NCBI RefSeq assembly: GCF_001428895.1
Contig: NZ_LMJA01000031.1
Coordinates: 436,651-500,650, forward strand
Direction: 5' to 3'
DNA: 64,000 nucleotides
DNA from: Mycobacterium sp. Root265
Lineage (GTDB): Bacteria > Actinomycetota > Actinomycetes > Mycobacteriales > Mycobacteriaceae
Below the pieces are notes generated by a model, which searched no databases, was not told where the DNA came from, and saw only the letters and a program-made list of their open reading frames with translations. Positions 8,033-16,865 of this stretch are shown here, piece by piece. The translations under genes and the position numbers were made by a program. Within the stretch, counting starts at the first letter, position 1, and every line of letters starts with the position of its first letter.

Positions 8033-8717
8033 CGCGCCTGCTGGTGAGTATCGGCAGACAGACCAGCACCCACAGGTAGCCCAGCGCCCAACCGGCCAGG
8101 ACATCGGAGGGGTGATGCACGTTGAGCACCACCCGGCCCACGCCGACCGCGACGACGATCAGCACGCCGATCGCGATGGCCGCGCTGCGCCACCGGCCGC
8201 GCAGCCACGGTGACGCGGCGAACAACATCGCCGTCACCGCCACCGCCGTGCCGAGCGCGTGGCCGGACGGGAAGGACGACGAAAACTCCGGGACCAGCGC
8301 GGTGACCGGACGTGGCCGCGACACAACCGCTTTCGCGAACACCACGATCAGCGCGGAGAACTCCACCGTCGCCGCCAGGAACAACGCCACCCGGTACCGG
8401 TCCGGCCTGCGCCCCATCAACAGGTACACGATCCAGATCAGGGCGATCAGGCGGAACACCGCCGGGTGGAACACCGTGCACAGCACATCCCACGCGGTTA
8501 CCCAGCCCGGATGCGCGACGCCGTAGCGGTACAGCGGATCCAGCACCGCCCAGTCGGCGTTCTCCATCCACTCCCACCGCCCGAGCACCCCGGCCAGGGC
8601 GAGCAGGAAGACCGCCGCGGCAGGCACGGCGCCGGCCTGCAGCGCAGTGCGGCGTGCGCCCACGTCCCACCCCACTCTCGCCGTTCCCCCTGCGGACATC
8701 GGTCTGCGGCCGAGCAT
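7986..8717 (-). CDS. PAP2 family phosphatase (membrane)
   Basis: A 243-residue multi-pass membrane protein with about six hydrophobic segments. All PAP2 motifs are present: KAVVSRPRP, FPSGHALGT and GRVVLNVHHPSD. It probably acts on lipid phosphates such as phosphatidic acid, undecaprenyl pyrophosphate or decaprenylphosphoryl intermediates. It is tail-to-tail with the PAP2/kinase fusion with overlapping 3' ends, so two related phosphatases share the locus on opposite strands. An internal ATG at 8699 (MSAGG) is an alternative start. Confidence 0.8.
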   Translation of the reverse strand: MLGRRPMSAGGTARVGWDVGARRTALQAGAVPAAAVFLLALAGVLGRWEWMENADWAVLDPLYRYGVAHPGWVTAWDVLCTVFHPAVFRLIALIWIVYLLMGRRPDRYRVALFLAATVEFSALIVVFAKAVVSRPRPVTALVPEFSSSFPSGHALGTAVAVTAMLFAASPWLRGRWRSAAIAIGVLIVVAVGVGRVVLNVHHPSDVLAGWALGYLWVLVCLPILTSRRVTVVDEKPAAPGTAP

Positions 8718-8760
8718 AGGCGACCACCGGATCGCCGCCGCCGCGAAGTCGGGTTGCCGG

Positions 8761-8766
8761 TATCGT
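8761..8766 (+). promoter_or_regulatory. Candidate -10 element (leaderless) for the gene at 8774
   Basis: TATCGT fits the mycobacterial TANNNT -10 consensus and ends seven bases before the ATG at 8774. This supports that start over the in-frame GTG at 8765, which lies inside the -10. Confidence 0.4.
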
Positions 8767-8773
8767 GCGAAAC

Positions 8774-9256
8774 ATGGCGGTGTTCCTGCGCAAACTACTG
8801 CGCATCGGCAAACTTCCCAGCGAGTTGCGCGAGGCTGTGGAAGCCGAAGGCGTCATCCACTACGCCGAATACGTGCCCGTCACCAGGCGTTTCACCGGAA
8901 AGGTGCCCGGGAAACGCTCGGTCGGCAGCGTCACCAGTTTCTCCGGTTCACTGGTGTTCACCTCCCAGCGTGTGCTCGGCACGCTGTCCACCGTCCCCAA
9001 GCTCGCCGGACGCGCCATCGACCTGCAATGGGACGCACCGCAATCGGGCCCGGTGATCGCCGATATCTCCTCGGCCGGCCTGGTCATCAACCTCGATGTC
9101 GCCCAGGTCGACCCACGGTGCTCGGGCCAGCTGTCCCTGCATTACAAGGAGCCGTTGAGCGACGACGTGCTGGCACGCCTGCCGCGCCGGTCGCTGGCCT
9201 ACGACGTGCCGCCGGAGTTCATCTTCCGTGCCGTCGGGGTGCCGTACCACCCGTGA
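8774..9256 (+). CDS. Conserved hypothetical protein
   Basis: A 160-residue soluble protein beginning MAVFLRKLLRIGKLPSEL. I do not recognise a named domain. The body is beta-rich, with TSFSGSLVFTSQRVLGTLST and a later HYKEPLSDDVL, loosely resembling the pleckstrin-like/GRAM fold in which proteins read out membrane lipids, but that is speculation. No signal peptide or transmembrane segment is evident. It overlaps the NUDIX gene start by GTGA, so the two are probably one operon. Confidence 0.65.
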   Translation: MAVFLRKLLRIGKLPSELREAVEAEGVIHYAEYVPVTRRFTGKVPGKRSVGSVTSFSGSLVFTSQRVLGTLSTVPKLAGRAIDLQWDAPQSGPVIADISSAGLVINLDVAQVDPRCSGQLSLHYKEPLSDDVLARLPRRSLAYDVPPEFIFRAVGVPYHP

Positions 9257-9969
9257 CCATCAGCTACGACGAACATCTGCGGGAGCGGATCCGGGCCAAC
9301 CTCGCCGGGCATGAGCGCCGCACGTTCACCGACACCACCAAGCGGCGTGCCGCCGTCGCGGTGACGCTGGTGGACTCGCACCTGGGCGAGGATCGGGTGG
9401 ACCCGGCACCGGTCGAGGACTGGATCGCCGGGCGGCCCATGCCCGACTCGCTGGACGGCCGGATGGTCGACGTCTCCGGCGGTGCCGCTTTCCTGTTGTG
9501 CCGCAGGGCGTCCCGGCTCAACTCGCATGCCGCACAGTGGGCATTGCCCGGCGGGCGCCTCGACCCGGGCGAGTCCTCCGTCGATGCCGCGTTGCGCGAA
9601 CTCCACGAAGAGGTCGGTGTCGATCTGCCGGGCAGCTCGGTTCTGGGCCTGCTCGACGACTACCCCACCCGCTCCGGCTACGTCATCACCCCGGTGGTGC
9701 TGTGGGGCGGGGGCCGGCTGGATCTGCACCCATCCCCTGACGAGGTGGTCGCCGTCTACCGGGTCGGCCTGCACCAGCTGCAACGCGCGGACTCACCACG
9801 TTTCATCACCATCCCGGAAAGCCCGCGCCCGGTGGTGCAGATCCCGTTGGGAAATGACCTGATCCACGCGCCGACGGGCGCGGTGCTGCTCCAGATGCGC
9901 TGGCTCGGGCTGGAGGGTCGCGGCGACGCCGTCGACGAACTCGAGCAGCCGGTGTTCGCCTGGAAGTGA
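9253..9969 (+). CDS. NUDIX hydrolase
   Basis: A 238-residue NUDIX family pyrophosphohydrolase. The Nudix box is intact: GGRLDPGESSVDAALRELHE followed by EVGVDLPG, matching Gx5Ex7REUxEExGU. The long N-terminal segment before the box is like CoA-pyrophosphatase and NudL-type members; the substrate (CoA derivative, ADP-ribose, dNTP) cannot be decided from sequence. The GTG start overlaps the preceding stop by four bases. Confidence 0.8.
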   Translation: MTISYDEHLRERIRANLAGHERRTFTDTTKRRAAVAVTLVDSHLGEDRVDPAPVEDWIAGRPMPDSLDGRMVDVSGGAAFLLCRRASRLNSHAAQWALPGGRLDPGESSVDAALRELHEEVGVDLPGSSVLGLLDDYPTRSGYVITPVVLWGGGRLDLHPSPDEVVAVYRVGLHQLQRADSPRFITIPESPRPVVQIPLGNDLIHAPTGAVLLQMRWLGLEGRGDAVDELEQPVFAWK

Positions 9970-10082
9970 CTAGCACATGCGGTGAGGGCCGTACAGCGCA
10001 CGAACCGCGCTGCGCAAAACCCAACGGCGGACCAGACTTCCGCTGTGGGATATTGCCAACAGACGAATAGGAGGTGTCCGTT

Positions 10083-11462
10083 GTGACAGACGCACGGCGC
10101 GACAATGTGCTGATCGTGCACTGGCATGACCTGGGCCGCCATCTCGGGGCGTACGGGCACAGCGATGTGCGCAGCCCGCGACTGGACCAGCTCGCCGCCG
10201 AGGGGATCCTGCTTGCCCGCGCGCACGCCACCGCGCCGCTGTGCTCGCCGTCGCGGGGGTCGCTGTTCACCGGCCGCTACCCGCAGAGCAACGGACTGGT
10301 CGGCCTGGCGCACCACGGCTGGGAGTACCGCACCGATGTGCGCACCCTGCCGGACATCCTCGGCAAGTCCGGCTGGCACACCGCACTGTTCGGTATGCAG
10401 CACGAGACGTCCTACCCCAGCCGCCTCGGGTTCGACGAGTTCGACGTCTCCAATTCCTACTGCGAGTACGTCGTCGAACACGCCGACACCTGGCTGCGCC
10501 AGGCACCGGCGGCTCCTTTCCTGCTCACCACCGGATTCTTCGAGACGCACCGTCCCTACCCGCATGACCGTTACGACCCCGCCGACCCCACCGCGGTGCA
10601 GCTGCCCGACTACCTGCCCGACACCCCGGCGGTCCGCCAGGACCTCGCCGATTTCTACGGGTCGATCACCGTGGCCGACGCTGCTGTGGGCCGACTGCTG
10701 GACACCCTCGCCGAGACCGGGCTGGACCGCAGCACCTGGGTGGTGTTCATGACCGACCACGGTCCGGCGCTGCCGCGAGCCAAGTCCACGCTGTACGACG
10801 CGGGCACCGGGATCGCGATGATCGTGCGGCCACCCACCGGGTCGGCGGTGCCGCCACACGTCTACGACGAACTGTTCAGCGGCGTCGATCTGGTCCCGAC
10901 CCTGCTGGATCTGCTCGGTGTCGAGGTGCCCACCGAAGTGCAGGGTCTGTCACATGCCGCGGGTCTGCTCGCACCCGCCGAGAACGACGTGCCGGTGCGC
11001 ACCGAGGTGTACTCGACAAAGACTTATCACGATTCTTTCGACCCCATCCGAGCCATTCGCACAAAGGACTTCTCGTATATCGAGAATTACGCATCACGAC
11101 CATTATTGGATTTGCCCTGGGATATCGCCGACAGCGCCCCCGGCGCCATCGTCGGCCCGAATTCGCTGAGCCCGCGGCCGGAGCGGGAGCTCTATGACCT
11201 TCGCACCGATCCTGGCGAGTCCACGAACCTTCTCGAGACGAGTTCTGGCGCCGAAATGGAGGAAGTCGCCCGTGACCTCGCACTCCGACTGAACGACTGG
11301 CGCGAGAAGACCAACGATGTCATCCCCTCCGAGTTCGCCGGCACCCGCATTTCGGAGCGCTACACACAAACGTATTTGACGATCAAGGAATGGCCGGCAT
11401 TGAGCCGCTCGGCGATTGCGGCCGACCGCGGTATCGAAGACGCCGAGCAGTCTTCGCAATAG
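10083..11462 (+). CDS. Sulfatase (formylglycine type)
   Basis: A 459-residue arylsulfatase-fold enzyme that hydrolyses sulfate esters. The sulfatase signature is CSPSRGSLFTGR, with the cysteine at about residue 54 (CxPSR) predicted to be oxidised to formylglycine. Other metal-site pieces are WHDLGRHLGAYG and VFMTDHGPALP. No signal peptide is seen, so it is probably cytosolic. An AGGAGG at 10069-10074, eight bases before the GTG at 10083, fixes that start; the GTG at 10074 lies inside the ribosome site. It heads the cassette with stf0, cysD and cysNC. The order next to stf0 matches M. tuberculosis Rv0296c-Rv0295c. Confidence 0.85.
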   Translation: MTDARRDNVLIVHWHDLGRHLGAYGHSDVRSPRLDQLAAEGILLARAHATAPLCSPSRGSLFTGRYPQSNGLVGLAHHGWEYRTDVRTLPDILGKSGWHTALFGMQHETSYPSRLGFDEFDVSNSYCEYVVEHADTWLRQAPAAPFLLTTGFFETHRPYPHDRYDPADPTAVQLPDYLPDTPAVRQDLADFYGSITVADAAVGRLLDTLAETGLDRSTWVVFMTDHGPALPRAKSTLYDAGTGIAMIVRPPTGSAVPPHVYDELFSGVDLVPTLLDLLGVEVPTEVQGLSHAAGLLAPAENDVPVRTEVYSTKTYHDSFDPIRAIRTKDFSYIENYASRPLLDLPWDIADSAPGAIVGPNSLSPRPERELYDLRTDPGESTNLLETSSGAEMEEVARDLALRLNDWREKTNDVIPSEFAGTRISERYTQTYLTIKEWPALSRSAIAADRGIEDAEQSSQ

Positions 11463-11515
11463 TTAAATTCAGCCTGACGCGAATATCCCGTCTGCGCCGG
11501 GAAAACAATAGCGGT

Positions 11516-11521
11516 TAGAGT
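11516..11521 (+). promoter_or_regulatory. Candidate -10 element (leaderless) for stf0
   Basis: TAGAGT fits TANNNT and ends seven bases before the stf0 ATG at 11529, consistent with a leaderless transcript. It would allow stf0-cysD-cysNC to be expressed without the sulfatase. Confidence 0.4.
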
Positions 11522-11528
11522 CTCGCCC

Positions 11529-12329
11529 ATGGCTCATCCGAAGGCGTATCTCGTCCTCGCATCCCAGCGCAGTGGCAGCACGCTGCTCGTCGAATCACTG
11601 CGTGCCACCGGTGTCGCCGGTGAGCCGCAGGAGTTCTTCCAGTACCTGCCCACCACCAGTCAGTCGCCCCAGCCGCGTCAGTGGTTCACCGGCGTCGAGG
11701 ACGAATCCATCCTGCGCCTGCTCGACCCGCTGGACGAGGGCAAACCGGATCTGGCGCCGGCGACCATCTGGCGCGATTACATCCAGACGGTCGGCCGCAC
11801 CCCGAACGGGATCTGGGGCGGGAAGCTGATGTGGAATCAGACCCCGCTGCTGCTGGACCGTGCCGCCGGGCTGCCGGACCGCTCCGGTCAGGGCCTGCTG
11901 TCGGCCATCCGCGACGTCGTCGGCAGCGATCCGGTGCTGGTGCACGTCTACCGGCCCGATGTGGTGTCGCAGGCCGTCTCCTTCTGGCGCGCAGTGCAGA
12001 CCCGCGTGTGGCGTGGACGTCCCGACCCGAACCGCGATGCCCGGGCCGAGTACCACGCCGGGGCAATCGCGCACGTCATCACCATGCTGCGGGCGCAGGA
12101 AGAGGGCTGGCGGAACTGGTTCGAGGAAGAGGGCGTCGAACCGCTCGACGTGTCCTACCCATACCTGTGGCGCAACCTCACCACCGTCGTGGCCACCGTG
12201 CTGGAGCAGCTGGGCCTCGATCCCCGGCTGGCGCCGGAACCGGTCCTGGAACGTCAGGCCGATCAACGTTCCGACGATTGGGTAGACCGTTATCGCGCCG
12301 ACGCACACCGAGAGGGGCTGCCGACATGA
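11529..12329 (+). CDS. stf0: Stf0 trehalose 2-sulfotransferase
   Basis: A 266-residue sulfotransferase, essentially the length of M. tuberculosis Stf0 (267). The N-terminal PAPS 5'-phosphosulfate loop is [20 protein letters not shown] followed by EPQEFFQ, the Stf0 hallmark; the 3'-phosphate-binding region is near [20 protein letters not shown]. Stf0 transfers sulfate from PAPS to trehalose, the first step toward sulfolipids. Fast-growing mycobacteria carry Stf0 and sulfated trehalose without full SL-1, so the end product here is uncertain. The stop overlaps the cysD ATG (ATGA), tying sulfotransferase to PAPS supply. Confidence 0.9.
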   Translation: MAHPKAYLVLASQRSGSTLLVESLRATGVAGEPQEFFQYLPTTSQSPQPRQWFTGVEDESILRLLDPLDEGKPDLAPATIWRDYIQTVGRTPNGIWGGKLMWNQTPLLLDRAAGLPDRSGQGLLSAIRDVVGSDPVLVHVYRPDVVSQAVSFWRAVQTRVWRGRPDPNRDARAEYHAGAIAHVITMLRAQEEGWRNWFEEEGVEPLDVSYPYLWRNLTTVVATVLEQLGLDPRLAPEPVLERQADQRSDDWVDRYRADAHREGLPT

Positions 12330-13243
12330 CCGCCAGTACCGACACCGTTCTGGTCGATGAGCTCCGGCTGTTGGAGGCCGAAGCCGTCCACATCATCCGC
12401 GAGGTCGCGGCCGAACTGCAGCGCCCCGTGCTGCTGTTCTCCGCGGGCAAGGACTCGATCGTCCTGCTCCGGTTGGCGGAGAAGGCTTTTCGGCCCGGAC
12501 CACTGCCGTTTCCGGTGCTGCACGTGGACACCGGGCACAACTTCGCTGAGGTCATCGAGTTCCGCGACCGGCGCACCACCGGCGTCGGGCACAAGCTGCT
12601 CGTCGGATCGGTGCAGGAGACCATCGACAGCGGCCGGGTCGCCGACCCGGGCCCGGGTGCGTCGCGCAACCGGCAGCAGACTCGCACCCTGCTCGACGCC
12701 CTGGAGGCCGGCGGTTTCGACGCGGCGTTCGGCGGTGCGCGCCGTGACGAGGAGCGGGCTCGGGCCAAGGAGCGCATCCTGAGCTTCCGCGACGAGTTCG
12801 GACAGTGGGATCCGCGCGCGCAACGGCCCGAACCGTGGTCGCTGTACAACGGTCGGATCCGCAAGGGCGAACAGGTGCGCGTCTTCCCGTTGTCGAACTG
12901 GACCGAGATCGACATCTGGCGCTATATCGAGTTGGAGAACCTCGAACTGCCCTCGATCTACTTCGCGCACGAACGTGAGGTGTTCGAGCGTGACGGCATC
13001 CTGCTGGCGGTATCGGAATTCGCCAAGCCCACCGGCACGGAGACCGCGGCGGTGGAGTGGGTGCGCTACCGCACCGTCGGCGACCTCACCATCACCGGTG
13101 CGGTCCGCTCCACAGCCACCACGATCGACCGGGTGATCACCGAGATCTCGGCGGCCACCGTCTCCGAACGCGGGGAAACCCGCGCCGACGACCGCACATC
13201 CGTTGCGGCAATGGAAGACCGCAAGCGAGAGGGCTATTTCTGA
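12326..13243 (+). CDS. cysD: Sulfate adenylyltransferase subunit 2 (CysD)
   Basis: A 305-residue PP-loop ATPase of ATP sulfurylase, catalysing ATP plus sulfate to APS together with the GTPase CysN. The PP-loop motif [20 protein letters not shown] lies at residues about 35-55; [19 protein letters not shown] and [16 protein letters not shown] are also conserved. Length is normal for CysD. It starts by ATGA overlap with stf0 and is followed 43 bases later by cysNC. In M. tuberculosis cysD-cysNC is elsewhere (Rv1285-Rv1286), so its position behind stf0 is notable. Confidence 0.93.
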   Translation: MTASTDTVLVDELRLLEAEAVHIIREVAAELQRPVLLFSAGKDSIVLLRLAEKAFRPGPLPFPVLHVDTGHNFAEVIEFRDRRTTGVGHKLLVGSVQETIDSGRVADPGPGASRNRQQTRTLLDALEAGGFDAAFGGARRDEERARAKERILSFRDEFGQWDPRAQRPEPWSLYNGRIRKGEQVRVFPLSNWTEIDIWRYIELENLELPSIYFAHEREVFERDGILLAVSEFAKPTGTETAAVEWVRYRTVGDLTITGAVRSTATTIDRVITEISAATVSERGETRADDRTSVAAMEDRKREGYF

Positions 13244-13247
13244 TGAT

Positions 13248-13282
13248 GGGGCGAGCGCAGCGCAGCGGAGCGACGGGGGAAA
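13248..13282 (+). repeat. GC-rich GGGGCGAGCG...GGAGCGACGGGG repeat, copy 1
   Basis: This stretch fills the cysD-cysNC gap and ends in GGGGGAA, which also serves as the cysNC ribosome site. A shorter relative occurs at 34927-34950. The shared ends are GGGGCGAGCG and GGAGCGACGGGG; the middle expands with GCAGC units. Confidence 0.6.
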
Positions 13283-13286
13283 CAGC

Positions 13287-15137
13287 ATGAGCACGCGTCA
13301 GCTGCTGCGCATCACCACCGCCGGTTCGGTCGATGACGGCAAGAGCACCCTGATCGGTCGGCTCATGCACGACACCGACAGCCTGCCGCTGGATCATTTG
13401 GAAGCCGTCACCGACGAGGAGGGCGTGGCGGACCTGGCTGCGCTGTCCGACGGGTTGCGCGCCGAACGCGAGCAGGGCATCACGATCGATGTGGCGTATC
13501 GGTTCTTCTCCACCGAGAACCGCAGCTACATCCTGGCCGACACCCCCGGCCACGAGCGCTACACCCGCAACATGTTCACCGGTGCCTCCAATGCACACGT
13601 GGCGATCCTGCTGGTCGACGCCCGCGCCGGCGTGCTGCGCCAGACCCGCCGCCACGCCCGCATCGCAAAGCTGCTGGGCATCAAGCATTTCGTGGCCGCC
13701 GTCAACAAGATCGACCTGGTGGACTTCGACCAGGCCCGGTTCGCAGAGGTCGAGCAGGAGCTGCGCCTGGTGGCTGAGCGGCTCGGCGGGGCGGAGCTGA
13801 CCGTCATCCCGATCGCGGCCAAGCTCGGCGACAACGTCGTGCACCGCTCCGACAACACCACCTGGTACTCCGGGCCCACCCTGCTGGAATACCTTGAGGC
13901 CGTCGAGCTCTCGGCGCCGCACCCGGAGCCGTCCAGCCTGCGCCTGCCGGTGCAGTGGGTGTCCCGGCCCACCGCCGAACAGCGCCGGCGCTACACCGGG
14001 CGACTGTCGGCGGGCACCCTCAAGGTGGGCGACCCGGTGGTCAGCCTGCCGTCGGGCACCCAGTCCACCGTCACCGTCGTGGACACCCTGGACGATGAAC
14101 GCAGCACAGCGGTTGCGCCACTGTCGGTTTCCATCGAACTCGCCGACGATATCGACGTCGGCCGCGGCGATGTCTTCGTCAGCGCCGCCGACGATGCAGT
14201 GCTGCCGGTGCTGGCCCGCGAGCTGGACGCCACCGTCTGCTGGTTCCTCGACGACCCGCTGCGCGCCGGTGACCGGCTCGCACTCAAACAGGGCACCCGT
14301 ACGGTGCGAGCCACCGTGCAGGAACTGCACACCAAACTCGACCCGGAGACCCTGGATGAGGTGGACGGCCCGGTCGAGCTGTCGCTCAACGACATCGGGT
14401 CGATCACCCTGCGCACCAGTTCCATCGTGGTCGCCGACTCCTATGCCGACAACCGGGACAGTGGTGCGTTCATCCTGATCGACGAGGTGTCCAATGACAC
14501 CGTCGGCGCCGGCATCATCGCCGAGCCCCGCGAGGTCAAGCCCAGCGGACACAACCGTTCCGACATCAAGTGGCACCCGTCCTCACTGGATCGCGAATAT
14601 CGTTGGGGAAAAACGGGACAACGCGGCGCGACCATCTGGTTCACCGGTCTGCCGGCGTCCGGCAAGTCGACCCTCGCGGTCGCGGTGGAGCGGGCGCTGG
14701 TGGAGTCCGGCCGGGTCGCCTACCTGCTCGACGGCGACAACCTGCGCCACGGCCTCTCCGATGACCTGGGGTTCTCCGCGGGCGACAGGGCCGAGAACAT
14801 CCGTCGCGTCGGGCATCTGACGCGTCTGCTCGCCGACTCCGGGGTGGTCGCGCTGGCCTCGCTGGTGTCCCCGCTGAAATCCGACCGCGAACTGGCCCGC
14901 GCCCTGAACGACGCGGCCAAGCTGCCGTTCCTGGAGATCCACGTCGCCACCCCGGTCGCCGAATGCGAACGCCGCGACCCCAAGGGCCTGTACGCCCGCG
15001 CCCGGGCCGGTGAACTCAAGGGGCTCACCGGTATCGACGCACCCTACGAGCCACCGGAGAACCCGGATCTCGTCGTCGACACCACCGGCGCCGATATCGA
15101 TCAGCTGGTCGCCCAGGTCATCGCGCTGCTCGACTAA
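13287..15137 (+). CDS. cysNC: Bifunctional sulfate adenylyltransferase subunit 1 / APS kinase (CysNC)
   Basis: A 616-residue fusion. The CysN GTPase part (1 to about 430) has G1 [10 protein letters not shown]3 [12 protein letters not shown] and G4 NKID motifs, followed by EF-Tu-like beta barrels. The CysC part (about 445-616) has the P-loop [26 protein letters not shown] and the loop [10 protein letters not shown]. Together with CysD it makes APS and then PAPS, the donor for Stf0 and for sulfate assimilation. ATG 13287 is preceded by GGGGGAA at good spacing. Its stop overlaps that of tam on the opposite strand. No cysH reductase is adjacent, which points toward sulfation rather than reduction. 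Confidence 0.93.
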   Translation: MSTRQLLRITTAGSVDDGKSTLIGRLMHDTDSLPLDHLEAVTDEEGVADLAALSDGLRAEREQGITIDVAYRFFSTENRSYILADTPGHERYTRNMFTGASNAHVAILLVDARAGVLRQTRRHARIAKLLGIKHFVAAVNKIDLVDFDQARFAEVEQELRLVAERLGGAELTVIPIAAKLGDNVVHRSDNTTWYSGPTLLEYLEAVELSAPHPEPSSLRLPVQWVSRPTAEQRRRYTGRLSAGTLKVGDPVVSLPSGTQSTVTVVDTLDDERSTAVAPLSVSIELADDIDVGRGDVFVSAADDAVLPVLARELDATVCWFLDDPLRAGDRLALKQGTRTVRATVQELHTKLDPETLDEVDGPVELSLNDIGSITLRTSSIVVADSYADNRDSGAFILIDEVSNDTVGAGIIAEPREVKPSGHNRSDIKWHPSSLDREYRWGKTGQRGATIWFTGLPASGKSTLAVAVERALVESGRVAYLLDGDNLRHGLSDDLGFSAGDRAENIRRVGHLTRLLADSGVVALASLVSPLKSDRELARALNDAAKLPFLEIHVATPVAECERRDPKGLYARARAGELKGLTGIDAPYEPPENPDLVVDTTGADIDQLVAQVIALLD

Positions 15138-15898
15138 CGCACCTGTGCGACCACGAAGATCCGCCGGAACGGGAAGAAGGTGTGCCCGTCCGCGCGGGCC
15201 GGATAGGCCTGCGCCAGTTCGGGAATGATCGCCTCCCGGTACTGCTGCCACTGCAGCTCGGTGAGCCGCTCCTTCACCTGGGTCAGCGCGGTGCCCGTGA
15301 TCCAGTCCAAAACCGGTGTCTCACCCTCCAACTCATGCACATAGGTGGTTTCCCAGGCATCCACCACGCAGCCGGCGTCGGTCAGCAGCCCGGCGTACTC
15401 GACCGGCGTGCCGACCACATCGGCGTCGCGCCACGGCATATCGCGCAGCGCCTCGACGAAAGGCTCACGACGGGCCACCGCACGCACCGCGGCGTGCGAG
15501 GGGGCGTCGAAGTTTCCCGGCACCTGGAACGCGATCCACGATCCGGGCGCCAGTTGCCCGGCCCAGCGCATTACGAGCTCACGGTGTTCGGGTAGCCACT
15601 GCAGCGCCGCGTTGGAGATGACCACATCGGTATCGGCTTGCGGTGACCACTCGGCGATCCCACCGACGCGCACATCCAGACCACGACCGGTGGCCGCGGC
15701 AACCATCTCGGGTGAGGAATCCCAGCCCTGCACCACCGCGCCGGGCCAGCGCCTGCTCAGCGTCTCGGTGAGGTTGCCCGGTCCGCAGCCCAGGTCGGCC
15801 ACCCGGCGGGGCTGCCGCGCGGCCACCCGGTTCACCAGGTCGAAGAACGGCCGGCCACGGTGGTCGGCGAAGGCCAGGTAGGTGTCGGGATTCCACAT
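15134..15898 (-). CDS. tam: Trans-aconitate 2-methyltransferase
   Basis: A 254-residue SAM-dependent methyltransferase. Motif I is [15 protein letters not shown] and motif II/post I gives [32 protein letters not shown] at the N-terminus is the Tam signature, so the ATG at 15898 is chosen over a longer frame. Tam methylates trans-aconitate, an inhibitor of aconitase. The gene lies next to the stf0 region as Rv0294 does in M. tuberculosis. Its start is only 19 bases from the divergent amidohydrolase start. Confidence 0.88.
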   Translation of the reverse strand: MWNPDTYLAFADHRGRPFFDLVNRVAARQPRRVADLGCGPGNLTETLSRRWPGAVVQGWDSSPEMVAAATGRGLDVRVGGIAEWSPQADTDVVISNAALQWLPEHRELVMRWAGQLAPGSWIAFQVPGNFDAPSHAAVRAVARREPFVEALRDMPWRDADVVGTPVEYAGLLTDAGCVVDAWETTYVHELEGETPVLDWITGTALTQVKERLTELQWQQYREAIIPELAQAYPARADGHTFFPFRRIFVVAQVR

Positions 15899-15917
15899 AC
15901 TGACATCATCGACGGTG

Positions 15918-16805
15918 ATGGATGAGGCAACAACGGTTCGGCGCATCTGGGAGTCTCTCGGGCTGCCCGGAATCATCGACGTACACACCCACTTCATGCC
16001 GAAGAACGTGATGGACAAGGTCTGGCTGTATTTCGACAGCGCCGGGCCCCTGGTGGGGCGGGAATGGCCGATCACCTATCGCGCCGATGAGAACGATCGG
16101 CTGCACACCCTGCGCGCGTTCGGCGTGCAGGCCTTCACCTCGCTGGTGTACCCGCACAAACCGCAGATGGCGGCCTGGCTCAACCAGTGGGCGGCGCAGT
16201 TCGCCGCCGACACACCGGACTGCCTGTCCACCGCCACCTTCTTTCCCGAACCCGGCGCGGCCCGGTACGTCACCGCGGCCATCGAGGGCGGTGCCCGGGT
16301 CTTCAAGGCCCATGTCCAGGTCGGTGGGTATGACCCGACCGATCCCCTGCTCGAGGACGTGTGGGGCGTGCTGGCCGACGCCGGGACACCCGTCGTCATC
16401 CACTGCGGCTCGGGTCCCGCCCCCGGCACGTTCACCGGTCCGGAGCCGATCGAGGCCGTGCTGACCCGTCATCCGCGGCTCCGGCTGATCGTCGCGCACA
16501 TGGGTATGCCGGAATACGAGCCGTTCCTGGACATCTGCGAGCGCCATGCCGGCGTGCATCTGGACACCACGATGGCCTTCACCGCGTTCGCCGAGGAGAC
16601 GATGCCCTTCCCACCCGGCGCGTACCCGCGGCTGCGCGATCTGGGCGAGCGCATCCTGTTCGGCAGCGATTTCCCGAACATCCCGTACCGCTACACCCAC
16701 GCGATGTCGGTGCTCACCGCACTGCCCGGGATCGACGACGACTGGCTGCGCGGGGTGTTCCATCGCAATGCAGCCGAACTGTTCGCTTTACAGATACCCG
16801 ACTGA
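15918..16805 (+). CDS. Amidohydrolase family protein (Amidohydro_2)
   Basis: A 295-residue metal-dependent hydrolase with a TIM-barrel fold. Metal ligands are visible in [11 protein letters not shown] (HxH), [21 protein letters not shown] and ILFGSDFPN (final Asp). This is the Amidohydro_2/ACMSD-like group, which hydrolyses or decarboxylates small carboxylic acids; the substrate is unknown. The ATG at 15918 leaves just 19 bases to the divergent tam start, so the promoters must overlap coding sequence or each other. In M. tuberculosis I recall no amidohydrolase between tam and Rv0293c, suggesting an insertion. Confidence 0.75.
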   Translation: MDEATTVRRIWESLGLPGIIDVHTHFMPKNVMDKVWLYFDSAGPLVGREWPITYRADENDRLHTLRAFGVQAFTSLVYPHKPQMAAWLNQWAAQFAADTPDCLSTATFFPEPGAARYVTAAIEGGARVFKAHVQVGGYDPTDPLLEDVWGVLADAGTPVVIHCGSGPAPGTFTGPEPIEAVLTRHPRLRLIVAHMGMPEYEPFLDICERHAGVHLDTTMAFTAFAEETMPFPPGAYPRLRDLGERILFGSDFPNIPYRYTHAMSVLTALPGIDDDWLRGVFHRNAAELFALQIPD

Positions 16806-16865
16806 CTGACACCTTCATCCGGGCCGGGCTACCATCGGCGGGCCGCAGCGAGAAAGGCCAGCGAC

